A DNA stretch of 64,000 bases from Streptomyces sp. NRRL F-5126 (lineage in GTDB: Bacteria > Actinomycetota > Actinomycetes > Streptomycetales > Streptomycetaceae): NCBI RefSeq assembly GCF_000721265.1, contig NZ_JOFZ01000008.1, forward strand, positions 1-64,000, in the 5' to 3' direction. A program made the position numbers and the translations under genes. The notes beneath the pieces were generated by a model. It made no database searches, had not been told where the DNA came from, and saw only the letters and a list, made by a program, of their open reading frames with translations. Of the stretch, positions 53,116 through 61,461 are shown in pieces (within the stretch, counting starts at the first letter, position 1; every line of letters begins with the position of its first letter).

Positions 53116-54088
53116 GGCGCGCCTCGGCGAACTCCTTGGCGTACCTGAGGGTCGTGGAGCTGTTGGTGGACAGCGCGCGGTGGATGAACTCGCGGGCCTC
53201 GGCGACTCCGGTGCCCGCGCCGAGTATCCGCTCGATGGTGTCCGTCCGTACGGTGACGGTGTGGCGCGAGGTGACGTCGACGCCGCCGGGCACGGGCGTG
53301 ACCGTCCACTGCCCGGTGTGCGCGGACATCAGCGCCGGCACGGTGGTCTGCTTGTAGACGATGCGGTCACGGCCGAAGACCACGCGCACCGACTCGGTGG
53401 TGTGCGTGGAGCCGTCGGCCGTGGTGGTGTCCATCGCCATCACCTGCAGTCCCGGCACCTCCTCGCGCAGGTCCAGCCGCGCGACGTGCGGCAGCCGCTC
53501 GGGCCACAGGTCGGACCGGTTGAGGAAGTCGAAGACGTCCGGGCCCGTGCCCTCGCCCTCGACGTGGACCGTGTCCTCGAAGCCGAAGACCAGCTCGGCC
53601 ATCAGGTCCGCCTGCTCGGCCACCTCCTTGATGCCCGCCAGCTCGGCCGCGCTGTTGCGGTCGAGGGCGCTGGTGATCCAGGCGACGTTCTCCGGTGTGT
53701 CGTCCACGGCCGAGAAGTCGTGGTGCAGGTCGAGCCTGCTGGTGGACGGCCCGGTCGCGGTGACGGCCCAGGTGCCGCCCATGGCCGCGACCGGCGGCGT
53801 GGACACCTCCTGGCGGAACGTGACGCGCAGCGCCTCGGGGTCGAGCTCGCGGCGCGACACCCACGTCTTCACCTCGCCGTTCGCGGTGGCCCAGATGCGC
53901 AGCCGCTCGGAGCGCTCGCCGCGCTCCAGGTGCTCGACGTGGACGTTGGGCGTGAAGTACTGCGGCCAGGTGGTGACGTCGGCGACGACCGCGTAGACGG
54001 CGGCAGCCGGGGCGGCCACGTCCGTGGAGTGCACGGTGGTGCGGACGGGGGGCTCCGGGGCCCGGGAGACTGCGGATGCGGTGGACAT
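53108..54088 (-). CDS. Didomain polyketide aromatase/cyclase
   Basis: A 326-residue protein made of two SRPBCC/START-like halves (about 14-160 and 175-318). The first begins TTVHSTDVAAPAAAVYAVVADVTTWP and the second LDLREEVPGLQVMAMDTTT. This is the didomain ARO/CYC layout (ActVII, MtmQ, OxyK) that aromatises the first ring of C9-reduced polyketides. Its presence with the C9 ketoreductase indicates a reduced decaketide-like or longer backbone. GAAAGG precedes the ATG. Confidence 0.93.
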   Translation of the reverse strand: MSTASAVSRAPEPPVRTTVHSTDVAAPAAAVYAVVADVTTWPQYFTPNVHVEHLERGERSERLRIWATANGEVKTWVSRRELDPEALRVTFRQEVSTPPVAAMGGTWAVTATGPSTSRLDLHHDFSAVDDTPENVAWITSALDRNSAAELAGIKEVAEQADLMAELVFGFEDTVHVEGEGTGPDVFDFLNRSDLWPERLPHVARLDLREEVPGLQVMAMDTTTADGSTHTTESVRVVFGRDRIVYKQTTVPALMSAHTGQWTVTPVPGGVDVTSRHTVTVRTDTIERILGAGTGVAEAREFIHRALSTNSSTTLRYAKEFAEARRG

Positions 54089-54138
54089 ACGGGACCTTTC
54101 CTTCGTGTCGTCGCGCGGGGGCGCGGGGCGTGCGCGGC

Positions 54139-54921
54139 TCAGTAGTTGCCGAGGCCGCCGCAGACGTTGAGCGCCTGGGCCGTGATGGAGGCGGCCGTGT
54201 CGGTCGCCAGGTAGCCGACGAGGCCGGCGACCTCCTCCGGCGTGGAGTACCGGCCGAGCGGGATCTTCGTCGAGAAGCGCTCCAGGATGGCGTCCTCGGT
54301 CGTGTCGTAGGCGGCCGCGTAGCCCTGCCTGACGCGCTGCGCCATCGGCGTCTCCACGTACCCCGGGCACACCGCGTTGACGGTGACACCGGTCTTCGCG
54401 AGTTCGAGGCCGAGGGCCTTCGTGAAGCCGATGACGCCGTGCTTGGACGCGGAGTAGGGGGCCCCGAGCACGACGCCCTGCTTGCCGCCCGTGGACGCGA
54501 TGTTGATGATCCGGCCCCAGCCGCGCTCCTGAAGGCCGCCGGCGTTCAGCACCTCACGCGTCATCAGGAAGACGCTGTGCAGGTTGGTCGCGATCACGTC
54601 GTACCAGAGGTCGTCCTCGATCTGCGCGGTGACGCCGCCGCCGCTGCGGCCGGCGTTGTTCACCAGCACGTCGATGCGGCCGTGCCGCTCGACGGTGGCC
54701 GCGACCAGGCGCCTGACGTCCTCGGCGCGCCGCACGTCGGCGACCTCGCCGTGCACGTCGAGGCCCTGCGCGCGCAGCTCCTTGACGGTGAGCTCCGTGG
54801 TGTCGGCGCTGCGGGCGCAGACGACCACGCGGTGTCCGCTGCGCGCCAGATCGGTCGCGACCGCGAGCCCGATCCCGCTGGTACCCCCGGTGACCAGGGC
54901 GACCCGTCCCTCGTTCCCCAT
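54139..54921 (-). CDS. Type II PKS ketoreductase (C9-type)
   Basis: A 260-residue SDR closely matching ActIII-type ketoreductases. The cofactor loop is TGGTSGIG (about 12-19), NNAG is intact, Ser is in IINIASTGGKQG and Tyr-Lys in APYSASKHG; it ends NVCGGLGNY. It reduces the C9 carbonyl of the nascent poly-beta-ketone and guides first-ring folding. It is the first gene of a nine-gene leftward run (KR, ARO, ligase, FAD, rmlA, rmlB, FAD, SDR, ABM). Confidence 0.96.
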   Translation of the reverse strand: MGNEGRVALVTGGTSGIGLAVATDLARSGHRVVVCARSADTTELTVKELRAQGLDVHGEVADVRRAEDVRRLVAATVERHGRIDVLVNNAGRSGGGVTAQIEDDLWYDVIATNLHSVFLMTREVLNAGGLQERGWGRIINIASTGGKQGVVLGAPYSASKHGVIGFTKALGLELAKTGVTVNAVCPGYVETPMAQRVRQGYAAAYDTTEDAILERFSTKIPLGRYSTPEEVAGLVGYLATDTAASITAQALNVCGGLGNY

Positions 54922-54986
54922 GGCTTTGCGCTCCTCTCGCTGGCCGGCCGGTCGGCCGTCGACGCTCCCAAGCTGGCGAACGGTGC

Positions 54987-55050
54987 TCGAACGGCCGTCG
55001 AGAGGCGGTGGACACGGCGGCGGGGCGGGGTGCGGCGCCTGCTCCAGCGG
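54987..55050. promoter_or_regulatory. Divergent promoter region with SARP-like repeats, site 4
   Basis: TCGAACG and TCGAGAG start exactly 11 bases apart (54987-55004), the best SARP-like pair. GCTCCAGCGG lies at 55041-55050 and is itself followed 11 bases on by TCAGCCG. It lies between the ketoreductase and the SnoaL-like gene. Confidence 0.55.
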
Positions 55051-55138
55051 CCGTCAGCCGGGGCGCGAGGGGCCGCGGCGACCCTCGGGTGCCACGTCCG
55101 CAGGAACGATCCGCAGGAACCACACGGAGGAGCTCTCC

Positions 55139-55576
55139 ATGACCGTCACGGAGTACCCGGTCGCCACGACGACCGACCTGTACCAGCAGGTCCAGCAGTT
55201 CTACGCGCGCCAGATGCACCTGCTCGACAGCGGGAAGGCCGAGCTGTGGGCCGACACCTTCACCCGCGACGGCGTCTTCGCGGCCAACGCGCACCCGCAG
55301 CCCGCCGTGGGCCGGGCCGTCATCGCCGCGTCGGCACGCAAGGCCACCGACGAGTACGCCGCCAAGGGCGTGCAGCGCCGCCACTGGCTCGGCATGCTGT
55401 CCGTGGAGGACCACGGCGACCGCGTCAGCGCACGCTGCTACGCCCTGGTCGTCGAGACGCCGCGCGGCGGGCAGGCGGCCATCAGGGCGAGCACGCTCTG
55501 CGAGGACGTGCTGGTGCGCCACGAGGGCGGCTGGCTCGTGCGGGACCGCCACGTCACCCGCGACGACCTCGTCTGA
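55139..55576 (+). CDS. SnoaL-like / ActVI-OrfA-type protein
   Basis: A 145-residue NTF2-like protein: LYQQVQQFYARQMHLLDSGK, then WADTFTRDGVFAANAH and VRDRHVTRDDL. Related proteins next to type II PKS genes (ActVI-OrfA, BenJ group) assist ketoreduction, cyclisation or ring closure. GGAGG precedes the ATG. It is a single rightward gene between KR and ACP and is followed by two hairpin terminators. Confidence 0.85.
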   Translation: MTVTEYPVATTTDLYQQVQQFYARQMHLLDSGKAELWADTFTRDGVFAANAHPQPAVGRAVIAASARKATDEYAAKGVQRRHWLGMLSVEDHGDRVSARCYALVVETPRGGQAAIRASTLCEDVLVRHEGGWLVRDRHVTRDDLV

Positions 55577-55613
55577 CGCGCCCACCCCGGCCGGCACGCC
55601 CGGCCCCCGGATC

Positions 55614-55657
55614 CACGGCAGGCCCGTAACGCTCCCCCGGCGTACGGGCCTGCCGTG
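55614..55657. terminator. Hairpin terminator 1 between SnoaL-like gene and ACP
   Basis: Perfect 15-base arms (55614-55628 and 55643-55657) with a 14-base loop; the genes on both sides end here. Confidence 0.75.
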
Positions 55658-55699
55658 CTGTGCGCGTGCCCCGCTGCCGCCGGCGGCGGGCGCACGAAA

Positions 55700-55737
55700 G
55701 CGAGTGCCCGCCCCGCACGGGCGGGGCCGGCACTCGC
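55700..55737. terminator. Hairpin terminator 2 between SnoaL-like gene and ACP
   Basis: 15-base arms (55700-55714 and 55723-55737) with one mismatch and an 8-base loop, directly after the first hairpin. It is the nearer one to the ACP stop and may serve the leftward PKS operon. Confidence 0.75.
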
Positions 55738-55766
55738 CGGTGGGGGGCTCGGGGGCCGCGGGCGCG

Positions 55767-56030
55767 TCAGGCGGCGGCCTGCGCGCGGGACTCGGCGAGG
55801 CTCTCGTTGATGAAGTCCAGCAGGAGCCTCGGGGTGTGCGCCTCGGCGACCGCGTCGTCCGACAGCCGTATGCCGTAGTCGCACTCGATGCGGCCGGCGG
55901 TCTGGAGCACGGCGAGCGAGTCGTACTTCAGCTCGGCGAGCGGGGTGTCCAGCGTGTCGCCGTCCAGGTCGACCCCCTCGTCCTCTCCCGCGCATTCGCG
56001 CAGCAAGGCGGTGAGTTCTGCGAGCGTCAT
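55767..56030 (-). CDS. Type II PKS acyl carrier protein
   Basis: An 87-residue ACP. The phosphopantetheine site is YDSLAVLQTAGRIE, with Ser at about residue 38, and the C-terminal helix is LLLDFINESL. It carries the growing poly-beta-ketone between KS and the tailoring cyclases. It is third in the KS-alpha, KS-beta, ACP order typical of type II systems, 67 bases after KS-beta. Confidence 0.96.
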   Translation of the reverse strand: MTLAELTALLRECAGEDEGVDLDGDTLDTPLAELKYDSLAVLQTAGRIECDYGIRLSDDAVAEAHTPRLLLDFINESLAESRAQAAA

Positions 56031-56097
56031 GGTGTGTCTCCGTCTCTCGTCGGTGGTGCGGTGGGTGGTTGGTGCGGTGGGGTGTGAAGGGCGCCGG

Positions 56098-57360
56098 TCA
56101 GGAGCCGGCCGCCGTGACCACGGTGGCCGCGTTGAACCCGCCCTGGCCGCGGGCGAGTACGAGCGCCGTGCGCACCCGGCACTCACGTGCGGACGTCACC
56201 AGGTCGAGGCCGTGGCCGGGGTCCGGGCGTACGCCCACGGTCGGCGGGAGCACGCCGTCCCTGATCGAGAGCAGCGCCGCGGCCAGGTCGAGCGAGCCCG
56301 CCCCCGCCTGGAGCCTGCCGGTCATGGTCTTCGGCGCGGTGACCGGCACGGCACGCTCCCCGAAGACGGCGCGGATCGCCGCCGATTCCGCGCGGTCGAG
56401 TGACAGCACGCCGGCCGCGTCCGCGAAGACCGCGTCGACCTGCTCGGGGGCCGTTCCCGCGTCCGCGAGCGCCAGCTCGATCGCCCTGCGCAGTCCCGGC
56501 TCGCCGCCGCTGCCGGGCGGCGGGTCGAAGGTGGCCGCGTACCCGGCGAACGCGCCGTACGTGCGGGCGCCGCGCTCGCGTGCCGCCGCCTCGGCCTCCA
56601 GTACGAGGATGGCGCCGCCCTCGCCCGGCACGTGGCCGCTCGCGGCCGCGTCGAACGGCAGGTAGGCGGCGGCCGGATCCGACACGGTCGTCATCCGCCC
56701 GCCGGTGAGCTGCGCCGTCCAGCCCCACGGGCAGACGGCGCCGTCGACGCCGCCGGTGACGATGAGCCTGCTGCCCTTGCGCAGGTGCCTGCGCGCCTGG
56801 GCGACGGCGTCGAGCCCGCCGGCCTGCTCGGTGACGAGCACACCGCTGGGCCCGCCGAGGCCGTGCTTGATGGAGATCTGGCCGGCGTTGACGGCGTAGA
56901 ACCAGGCGAAGGACTGGTACGCGCTGACGTACTGGCCCCCCTTGCTCCACAGCGCCTGCAACTCGCGCTGCCCGAACTCGAACCCGCCCGCCGAGGCCGC
57001 CGTGGCGACGCCCGCCGTGAGGTCGGGTGCCTGGCCGACGTCCGCGCCCGAGTCAGCGAGGGCCTCATCGGCCGCCGTGAGCGCGAGCCGGGTCATGTGG
57101 TCTGTCTGCGGCAGCAGCCGGTTCGGGATGCGCGCCTGGGGGTCGAACCCCGGGACCTCGCCCGCGAGCGTGGCCGGGTAGCCGGACGCGTCGAAGCGCG
57201 ACACCGGCCGGATGCCGCTCTCGCCTGCGAGCGTCGCCCGCCACCAGTCGCGGGTGCCGAGCCCGTTGGGGGCGGCCACCCCGATCCCGGTGAACACGGG
57301 TGCGGCCGTCTCCGCGCGGCGGTCGCCCGGCGCGGTCCTCGGTGCCGTGGCGCTCGTCAT
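56098..57360 (-). CDS. Ketosynthase beta / chain length factor
   Basis: A 420-residue KAS-fold protein. The active-site Cys is replaced by Gln in TEQAGGLDA, the hallmark of chain length factors. It pairs with KS-alpha and sets chain length by its gating residues at the dimer interface; the length cannot be read reliably by eye. The ATG overlaps the KS-alpha stop (ATGA), as in nearly all type II clusters. Confidence 0.97.
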   Translation of the reverse strand: MTSATAPRTAPGDRRAETAAPVFTGIGVAAPNGLGTRDWWRATLAGESGIRPVSRFDASGYPATLAGEVPGFDPQARIPNRLLPQTDHMTRLALTAADEALADSGADVGQAPDLTAGVATAASAGGFEFGQRELQALWSKGGQYVSAYQSFAWFYAVNAGQISIKHGLGGPSGVLVTEQAGGLDAVAQARRHLRKGSRLIVTGGVDGAVCPWGWTAQLTGGRMTTVSDPAAAYLPFDAAASGHVPGEGGAILVLEAEAAARERGARTYGAFAGYAATFDPPPGSGGEPGLRRAIELALADAGTAPEQVDAVFADAAGVLSLDRAESAAIRAVFGERAVPVTAPKTMTGRLQAGAGSLDLAAALLSIRDGVLPPTVGVRPDPGHGLDLVTSARECRVRTALVLARGQGGFNAATVVTAAGS

Positions 57361-58625
57361 GCCGCCCTCCTCTCGGGCTTGGTGAGCACCATGGCGCTCT
57401 GGAAGCCGCCGAAGCCGCTGCCGACACTCAGGACGGTGTCGACGGTCCGCTCCCTGGCGGTGATCGGGGTGTAGTCGAGGTCGCACTCGGGGTCGGCCTC
57501 GTGCAGGTTCGCCGTCGGCGGGACGACGTCGTGCTCGACGGCGAGCGCCGATGCGGCGATCTCCAGCGAGCCGATGGCCCCGAGGGAGTGCCCGATCATC
57601 GACTTGATCGAGCTGACGGGCGTCGCGTAGGCGTGGTCGCCGAGCGCGCGCTTGAACGCGGCGGTCTCGTGCCGGTCGTTCTGCTTGGTGCCCGAGCCGT
57701 GGGCGTTGACGTAGTCCACCGCCGTCGGCGCGAGCCGTGCCTCGCCGAGCGCGACCGTGATGGCCTCCGCCATCTCCTTGCCGTCCGCGCGCAGCCCCGT
57801 CATGTGGAAGGCGTTGCTGCGCGAGGCGAAGCCGGCGACCTCCGCGTAGATGTGCGCGCCCCTGCGCCGCGCCTGCTCGAACTCCTCCAGCACGAACACC
57901 GCGGAGCCCTCGCCCAGCACGAAGCCGTTGCGGGTGCGGTCGAAGGGGCGCGAGGCGTGCTCCGGGTCGTCGTTGCGCGGCGACGTCGCCCTGATCGCGT
58001 CGAAACACGCCACGGAGATGGGCGAGATGGGCGCCTCGGTCGCGCCGGCGACCATGGTGTCGGCGCTGCCCTCCCGGATCAGCTCGACGGCGTGGCCGAG
58101 GGAGTCGAGTCCCGAGGTGCATCCCGTGGAGACGACGGCCGTGGGGCCCTGCGCGCCGACCGCCCACGCCACCTCGGCGGCGAAGGAGCTGGGCACGAAG
58201 TAGTCGTAGAGGTGGTCCACCGCGCGGGTGTGGTCCACCAGCCACCGCGCGCCGCGGTCGCTGACGACCGCGTACTCGGTGTCGAGTCCCGTGGTCGCGC
58301 CGACGGCGCTGCCGATGGTGACGCCGGTACGGAACGGGTCTGCCGCCGCCAGGTCGCGGCCGCTGTCGGCGACCGCCTCGCGCGCGGCGACGAGCGCGAA
58401 CTGCGCGGCCCGGTCGAGCCGTGCCGCGTCCTGCTCCGTCAGCCCCTGCGCGACCGGGTCGAAGTCGACCTCGGCCGCGATCCTCGACCTGAAGGGCGAG
58501 GCGTCGAACAGGGAGATGGCCCTGGTGGCGGTCCTGCCCTCGGTCAGCAAGGACCAGTACGCCTTCGTACCGATCCCGCCGGGCGCGACGACGCCGATGC
58601 CGGTGATCGCCACCCGGCGGCTCAT
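57357..58625 (-). CDS. Ketosynthase alpha
   Basis: A 422-residue beta-ketoacyl synthase. The nucleophile Cys sits in [10 protein letters not shown] (about residue 170), with catalytic His residues in NAHGSGT and IGHSLGA. With KS-beta and ACP it forms the minimal PKS that condenses malonyl units. Its ATG overlaps the stop of a 25-codon leader reading frame by four bases, suggesting coupled translation. Confidence 0.97.
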   Translation of the reverse strand: MSRRVAITGIGVVAPGGIGTKAYWSLLTEGRTATRAISLFDASPFRSRIAAEVDFDPVAQGLTEQDAARLDRAAQFALVAAREAVADSGRDLAAADPFRTGVTIGSAVGATTGLDTEYAVVSDRGARWLVDHTRAVDHLYDYFVPSSFAAEVAWAVGAQGPTAVVSTGCTSGLDSLGHAVELIREGSADTMVAGATEAPISPISVACFDAIRATSPRNDDPEHASRPFDRTRNGFVLGEGSAVFVLEEFEQARRRGAHIYAEVAGFASRSNAFHMTGLRADGKEMAEAITVALGEARLAPTAVDYVNAHGSGTKQNDRHETAAFKRALGDHAYATPVSSIKSMIGHSLGAIGSLEIAASALAVEHDVVPPTANLHEADPECDLDYTPITARERTVDTVLSVGSGFGGFQSAMVLTKPERRAA

Positions 58626-58699
58626 CGCGGCCCCCTCGTGTCCTGGCCCGCCGCCCGCGTCGCGGCCAGGGTGTGTCCTCGCGTGTGTTCCCGCCTCAC
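58622..58699 (-). CDS. Short leader reading frame coupled to KS-alpha
   Basis: A GTG at 58699 is preceded by AAGGAGGT at seven-base spacing, the strongest ribosome binding site near the minimal PKS. It opens a 25-residue frame rich in Arg, Thr and His (begins [18 protein letters not shown]). The frame ends TGA overlapping the KS-alpha ATG as ATGA. Product function unknown; it is most likely a translational coupling leader. Confidence 0.55.
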   Translation of the reverse strand: MRREHTRGHTLAATRAAGQDTRGPR

Positions 58700-58752
58700 G
58701 GCCGCACCTCCTTCCTGGTCAGTGCTGTTCGCACGAATCTGACACCGGTGGC

Positions 58753-59505
58753 TCAAACCGCACTCGACTCGCGGCGGTGGGTGGCGGGCAGGCCCGCCAC
58801 CACGTCGCGCAGCAGCTCCGCGATCGCGGGCCGCCGCACGAAGAAGTGGTCGCCCGGCACGGTGCGCAGCTCGAAGCCGCCGGGCGCGTACCGCGCCCAC
58901 TCGGCCATGCCGCTCAGCGGCGCGATCGGGTCGCGTGACCCGCCCACCGCGAGGATCGGCGCGTCGAGTGGGTGCGCGGGCGACGTCTCCGTGACGCAGA
59001 GCGCCTCGCCGAGCTTGAGGTCGTCGCGGAGCGCGGGCAGCACCCTGCGCCGCCACAGCTCCTCGTGGTGGAGTGCTTCGAGCGGCAGGGCACCGAAGCC
59101 GACCAGCAGGAACAGCAGTTCCAGGTCGGGCAGGTGGGCGCTGCGCAGCACGGGGGAGCGCAGGTGCGGCGGCTGCACGGCCCCGACCACGACGCGCTCC
59201 GGCGGGCGCAGGCCCGCGGCGCACCTGGTGCGCGCGAACGTGTAGGCGGCGAGGCCGCCGAGGCTGTGCCCGTAGACGAGGTAGGGGCGCTCGTCCGCCA
59301 TCGGGCCGACCAAGGCCTCGATCTCGGCGACGAGTTCGACGGGGTCGGTGATCCTGGCCTCGCGTACCCGGGTGCCGCGGCCCGGCAGCAGGATCGGCAC
59401 CACCTCGGCGGTGTCGCCGAGCACGGCCTGCCACTGCGCGAAGGCCGAGGTGCCGGCTCCGGCGTGGTGGAAGCAGAACAGCCAGGGCGGCAGGGCGGCG
59501 CTCAT
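58753..59505 (-). CDS. Type II thioesterase
   Basis: A 250-residue alpha/beta hydrolase of the external thioesterase family. FCFHHAGAGTSAFAQW lies at the start, nucleophile elbow GHSLGG near residue 77-82, and GDHFFV with the catalytic His near 220. Such enzymes clear misloaded carrier proteins and could serve both the ACP and the NRPS carrier domain. Its ATG overlaps the cyclase stop (ATGA). It is unusual beside a minimal type II PKS. Confidence 0.92.
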   Translation of the reverse strand: MSAALPPWLFCFHHAGAGTSAFAQWQAVLGDTAEVVPILLPGRGTRVREARITDPVELVAEIEALVGPMADERPYLVYGHSLGGLAAYTFARTRCAAGLRPPERVVVGAVQPPHLRSPVLRSAHLPDLELLFLLVGFGALPLEALHHEELWRRRVLPALRDDLKLGEALCVTETSPAHPLDAPILAVGGSRDPIAPLSGMAEWARYAPGGFELRTVPGDHFFVRRPAIAELLRDVVAGLPATHRRESSAV

Positions 59506-60275
59506 TCGTCCACCAGCGCGACAGCGCGCGTCCAGCCGGCGCCCGCCCCGGCGATCTTGACCGGGAAGCACGCCACGCGGAATCCGAACGGCTCCGGCAG
59601 CTCGTCGAGTTGGGCAAGCCGTTCGATCTGGCAGTACTCGCGGCGGCGGCCGGCGAAGTGCGCCGGCCACAGCACGGAGGTGTCGCCGGTCTCCTGGTAG
59701 GCGCGGATCATGTGGCCGAAGGGCGCGTCCAGGCTCCACGCGTCGGTGCCGATCACGCGCACGCCGAGGTCGAGCAGATAGTCGGTGGCGGGCCCGTCCA
59801 GGCCCGCGAACTCGGTGAAGTACTCGGGCTTCCCCGCGTGCCGTGCGGCGCCCGTGTGCAGCAGGACGATGTCGAGGGGCTGCGGCCGGTAGCCGATGCG
59901 CGCGAGCTCCTTCTCGATGCGGTCCACCCCGATGACGCCGGTGCCCGCGCCGGTGACGTCAAGGACGACGCCGGGCCGCAGGAACCAGTCGAGGGGCATC
60001 TCGTCGATGTTCCTCGGCCGCCCGTTCGGGCCGGTGGAGCCGTAGTGGGACGGGGCGTCGACGTGGGTGCCGGTGTGGCTGGTGAGGGTGAGTGTGTCCA
60101 GCGAGAGGAGCTCGCCGTCCGGCAGCACGGACGGGTCGAAGTCGAGACCGAAGTGGAGCTTCATCTCCTCGCTCATGTGGCGTGCGCCCTCGGCGGGCGT
60201 CATGATCTCGTGGACTATGGGGTCCGGCTCCCAGCCGGAGGCGTCCACGGGGGACGACAGGTCGATCGTGTGCAC
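59502..60275 (-). CDS. Cyclase-family protein (OxyN/MtmX type)
   Basis: A 257-residue metal-dependent hydrolase-fold protein of the kynurenine-formamidase-like cyclase family. Its metal motif is HTGTHVDAPSH (about residues 66-76). Relatives in oxytetracycline (OxyN) and mithramycin (MtmX) clusters close the second or later rings. No TcmI-type small cyclase is seen, so this is the probable later-ring cyclase. GTG 60275 follows AGGAGG. Confidence 0.88.
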   Translation of the reverse strand: MHTIDLSSPVDASGWEPDPIVHEIMTPAEGARHMSEEMKLHFGLDFDPSVLPDGELLSLDTLTLTSHTGTHVDAPSHYGSTGPNGRPRNIDEMPLDWFLRPGVVLDVTGAGTGVIGVDRIEKELARIGYRPQPLDIVLLHTGAARHAGKPEYFTEFAGLDGPATDYLLDLGVRVIGTDAWSLDAPFGHMIRAYQETGDTSVLWPAHFAGRRREYCQIERLAQLDELPEPFGFRVACFPVKIAGAGAGWTRAVALVDE

Positions 60276-60288
60276 GGTGGCCTCCTGG

Positions 60289-61461
60289 TCAGGGTCGTGG
60301 TGTGTCGAAGGCGGCGAACGCCTGCCGCGCGTACGCCGCGGCGGCGGGGTCGAACTGCAGCGAGGCGTGCCCGGCGGCGCAGTTGACGTCCCGCCAGATG
60401 CGCTGGAGCGCCGAGTCCTCGGTCTGGCCGCGCGCCCCGCCGAGCCGGAACAGCCGGTCCACGACAGCGGTGAGCAGTTCTGCGGCGACGGCGAAGTCCC
60501 GCTGGGCGCGCGCCAGGTGGGGCCCGTCGTGCTCCCCCGCGTCGGCGGCGCCCGCCGCGCGTGCCACCACCATCTCGACGAGGTCGAGCTCGGCGGCCGA
60601 GCGGGCGAGCGCCTCCCTGATCGAGCCGCGGTCCCTGGTCGCGCCCCCGGTGACCTCGCGCTTGTGCGCCACACCGGCGGACCACAGGCGCAGCCCCGCG
60701 CGTGCCGCGCCCAGGGCGGGCGTCAGGAAGTTGAGGCCGTTGACGGTCTTGTACGGCGCCGCGTGGCAGGGGTCGGCGCCCGCCGTGCCCGCCATCAGCG
60801 CGCTCTGCGCGAACGAGCGGTGTTCGGGCACCAGGACGTCACGCAGGGCCACGGTGTTGCTGCCCGTGCCACGCAGGCCGACGTTGTGCCACGTGTCGAG
60901 CACGCGGTACGCGCCGCGCGGCACCGCGAAGAACCGGTACTGGCGGCCGTCGCCGGCAGGCGCCATCGCGCCGAGGAACGTCCACTCGGCGCTGCCGACG
61001 CCGCTGGCGAAGGCCCACTCGCCGTTCAGCCGCCAGCCGCCCGGCACCGATTCGACGTGTCCCGCGGGCGCGAACGACCCGGCGATCCGGGTGTCGGGCC
61101 CTGCGCGCCACAGCTCGGCGCGGCCGCGCTCTGGCAGGTGTGCGCCGAGTATGCCCATCGCCGCGTAGACGGAGGCGCACCACGCGGCGGAGGCGCCGGC
61201 CTCGCCGAGCAGGGCGACGGCGTCGCAGAAGTCCCGGTAGGTGCCGCCGGTGCCGCCGTGTGCCGTGGGGACGAAGTGGCGCGCGAACCCGGCGTCCGAG
61301 AGGGCGTCGGCCGTCGTCACGTCCAGGGACCTGGCCGCCTCGACCGCCTCCGCGCTGTCCGCGACGGCGGTGAGGACGTGGCGCGCGCCCTCGGTCAGGG
61401 AGCGTGGGGCGGGCCGCCGCGCGATCACGGCGGGCGCCTCCTCGACGCGTGCCGCGCTCAT
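60289..61461 (-). CDS. Two-component flavin monooxygenase (acyl-CoA dehydrogenase fold)
   Basis: A 390-residue enzyme of the acyl-CoA-dehydrogenase superfamily, group D flavin monooxygenase type (ActVA-Orf5, HpaB-like). It has FVPTAHGGTGGTYRDFCDAV, WCASVYAAMG, DTWHNVGLRGTGSNTV and a C-terminal Arg/Gly-rich helix pair (RLFRLGGARGQ). It uses reduced flavin delivered by a partner reductase, a candidate being at 62930-63436, to hydroxylate the polyketide. Its ATG overlaps the glycosyltransferase stop. Confidence 0.9.
   Translation of the reverse strand: MSAARVEEAPAVIARRPAPRSLTEGARHVLTAVADSAEAVEAARSLDVTTADALSDAGFARHFVPTAHGGTGGTYRDFCDAVALLGEAGASAAWCASVYAAMGILGAHLPERGRAELWRAGPDTRIAGSFAPAGHVESVPGGWRLNGEWAFASGVGSAEWTFLGAMAPAGDGRQYRFFAVPRGAYRVLDTWHNVGLRGTGSNTVALRDVLVPEHRSFAQSALMAGTAGADPCHAAPYKTVNGLNFLTPALGAARAGLRLWSAGVAHKREVTGGATRDRGSIREALARSAAELDLVEMVVARAAGAADAGEHDGPHLARAQRDFAVAAELLTAVVDRLFRLGGARGQTEDSALQRIWRDVNCAAGHASLQFDPAAAAYARQAFAAFDTPRP

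Noticed and set aside
60289..61461. Fatty-acid acyl-CoA dehydrogenase
   Set aside because: The fold matches, but the context and a nearby flavin reductase favour a two-component flavin monooxygenase.
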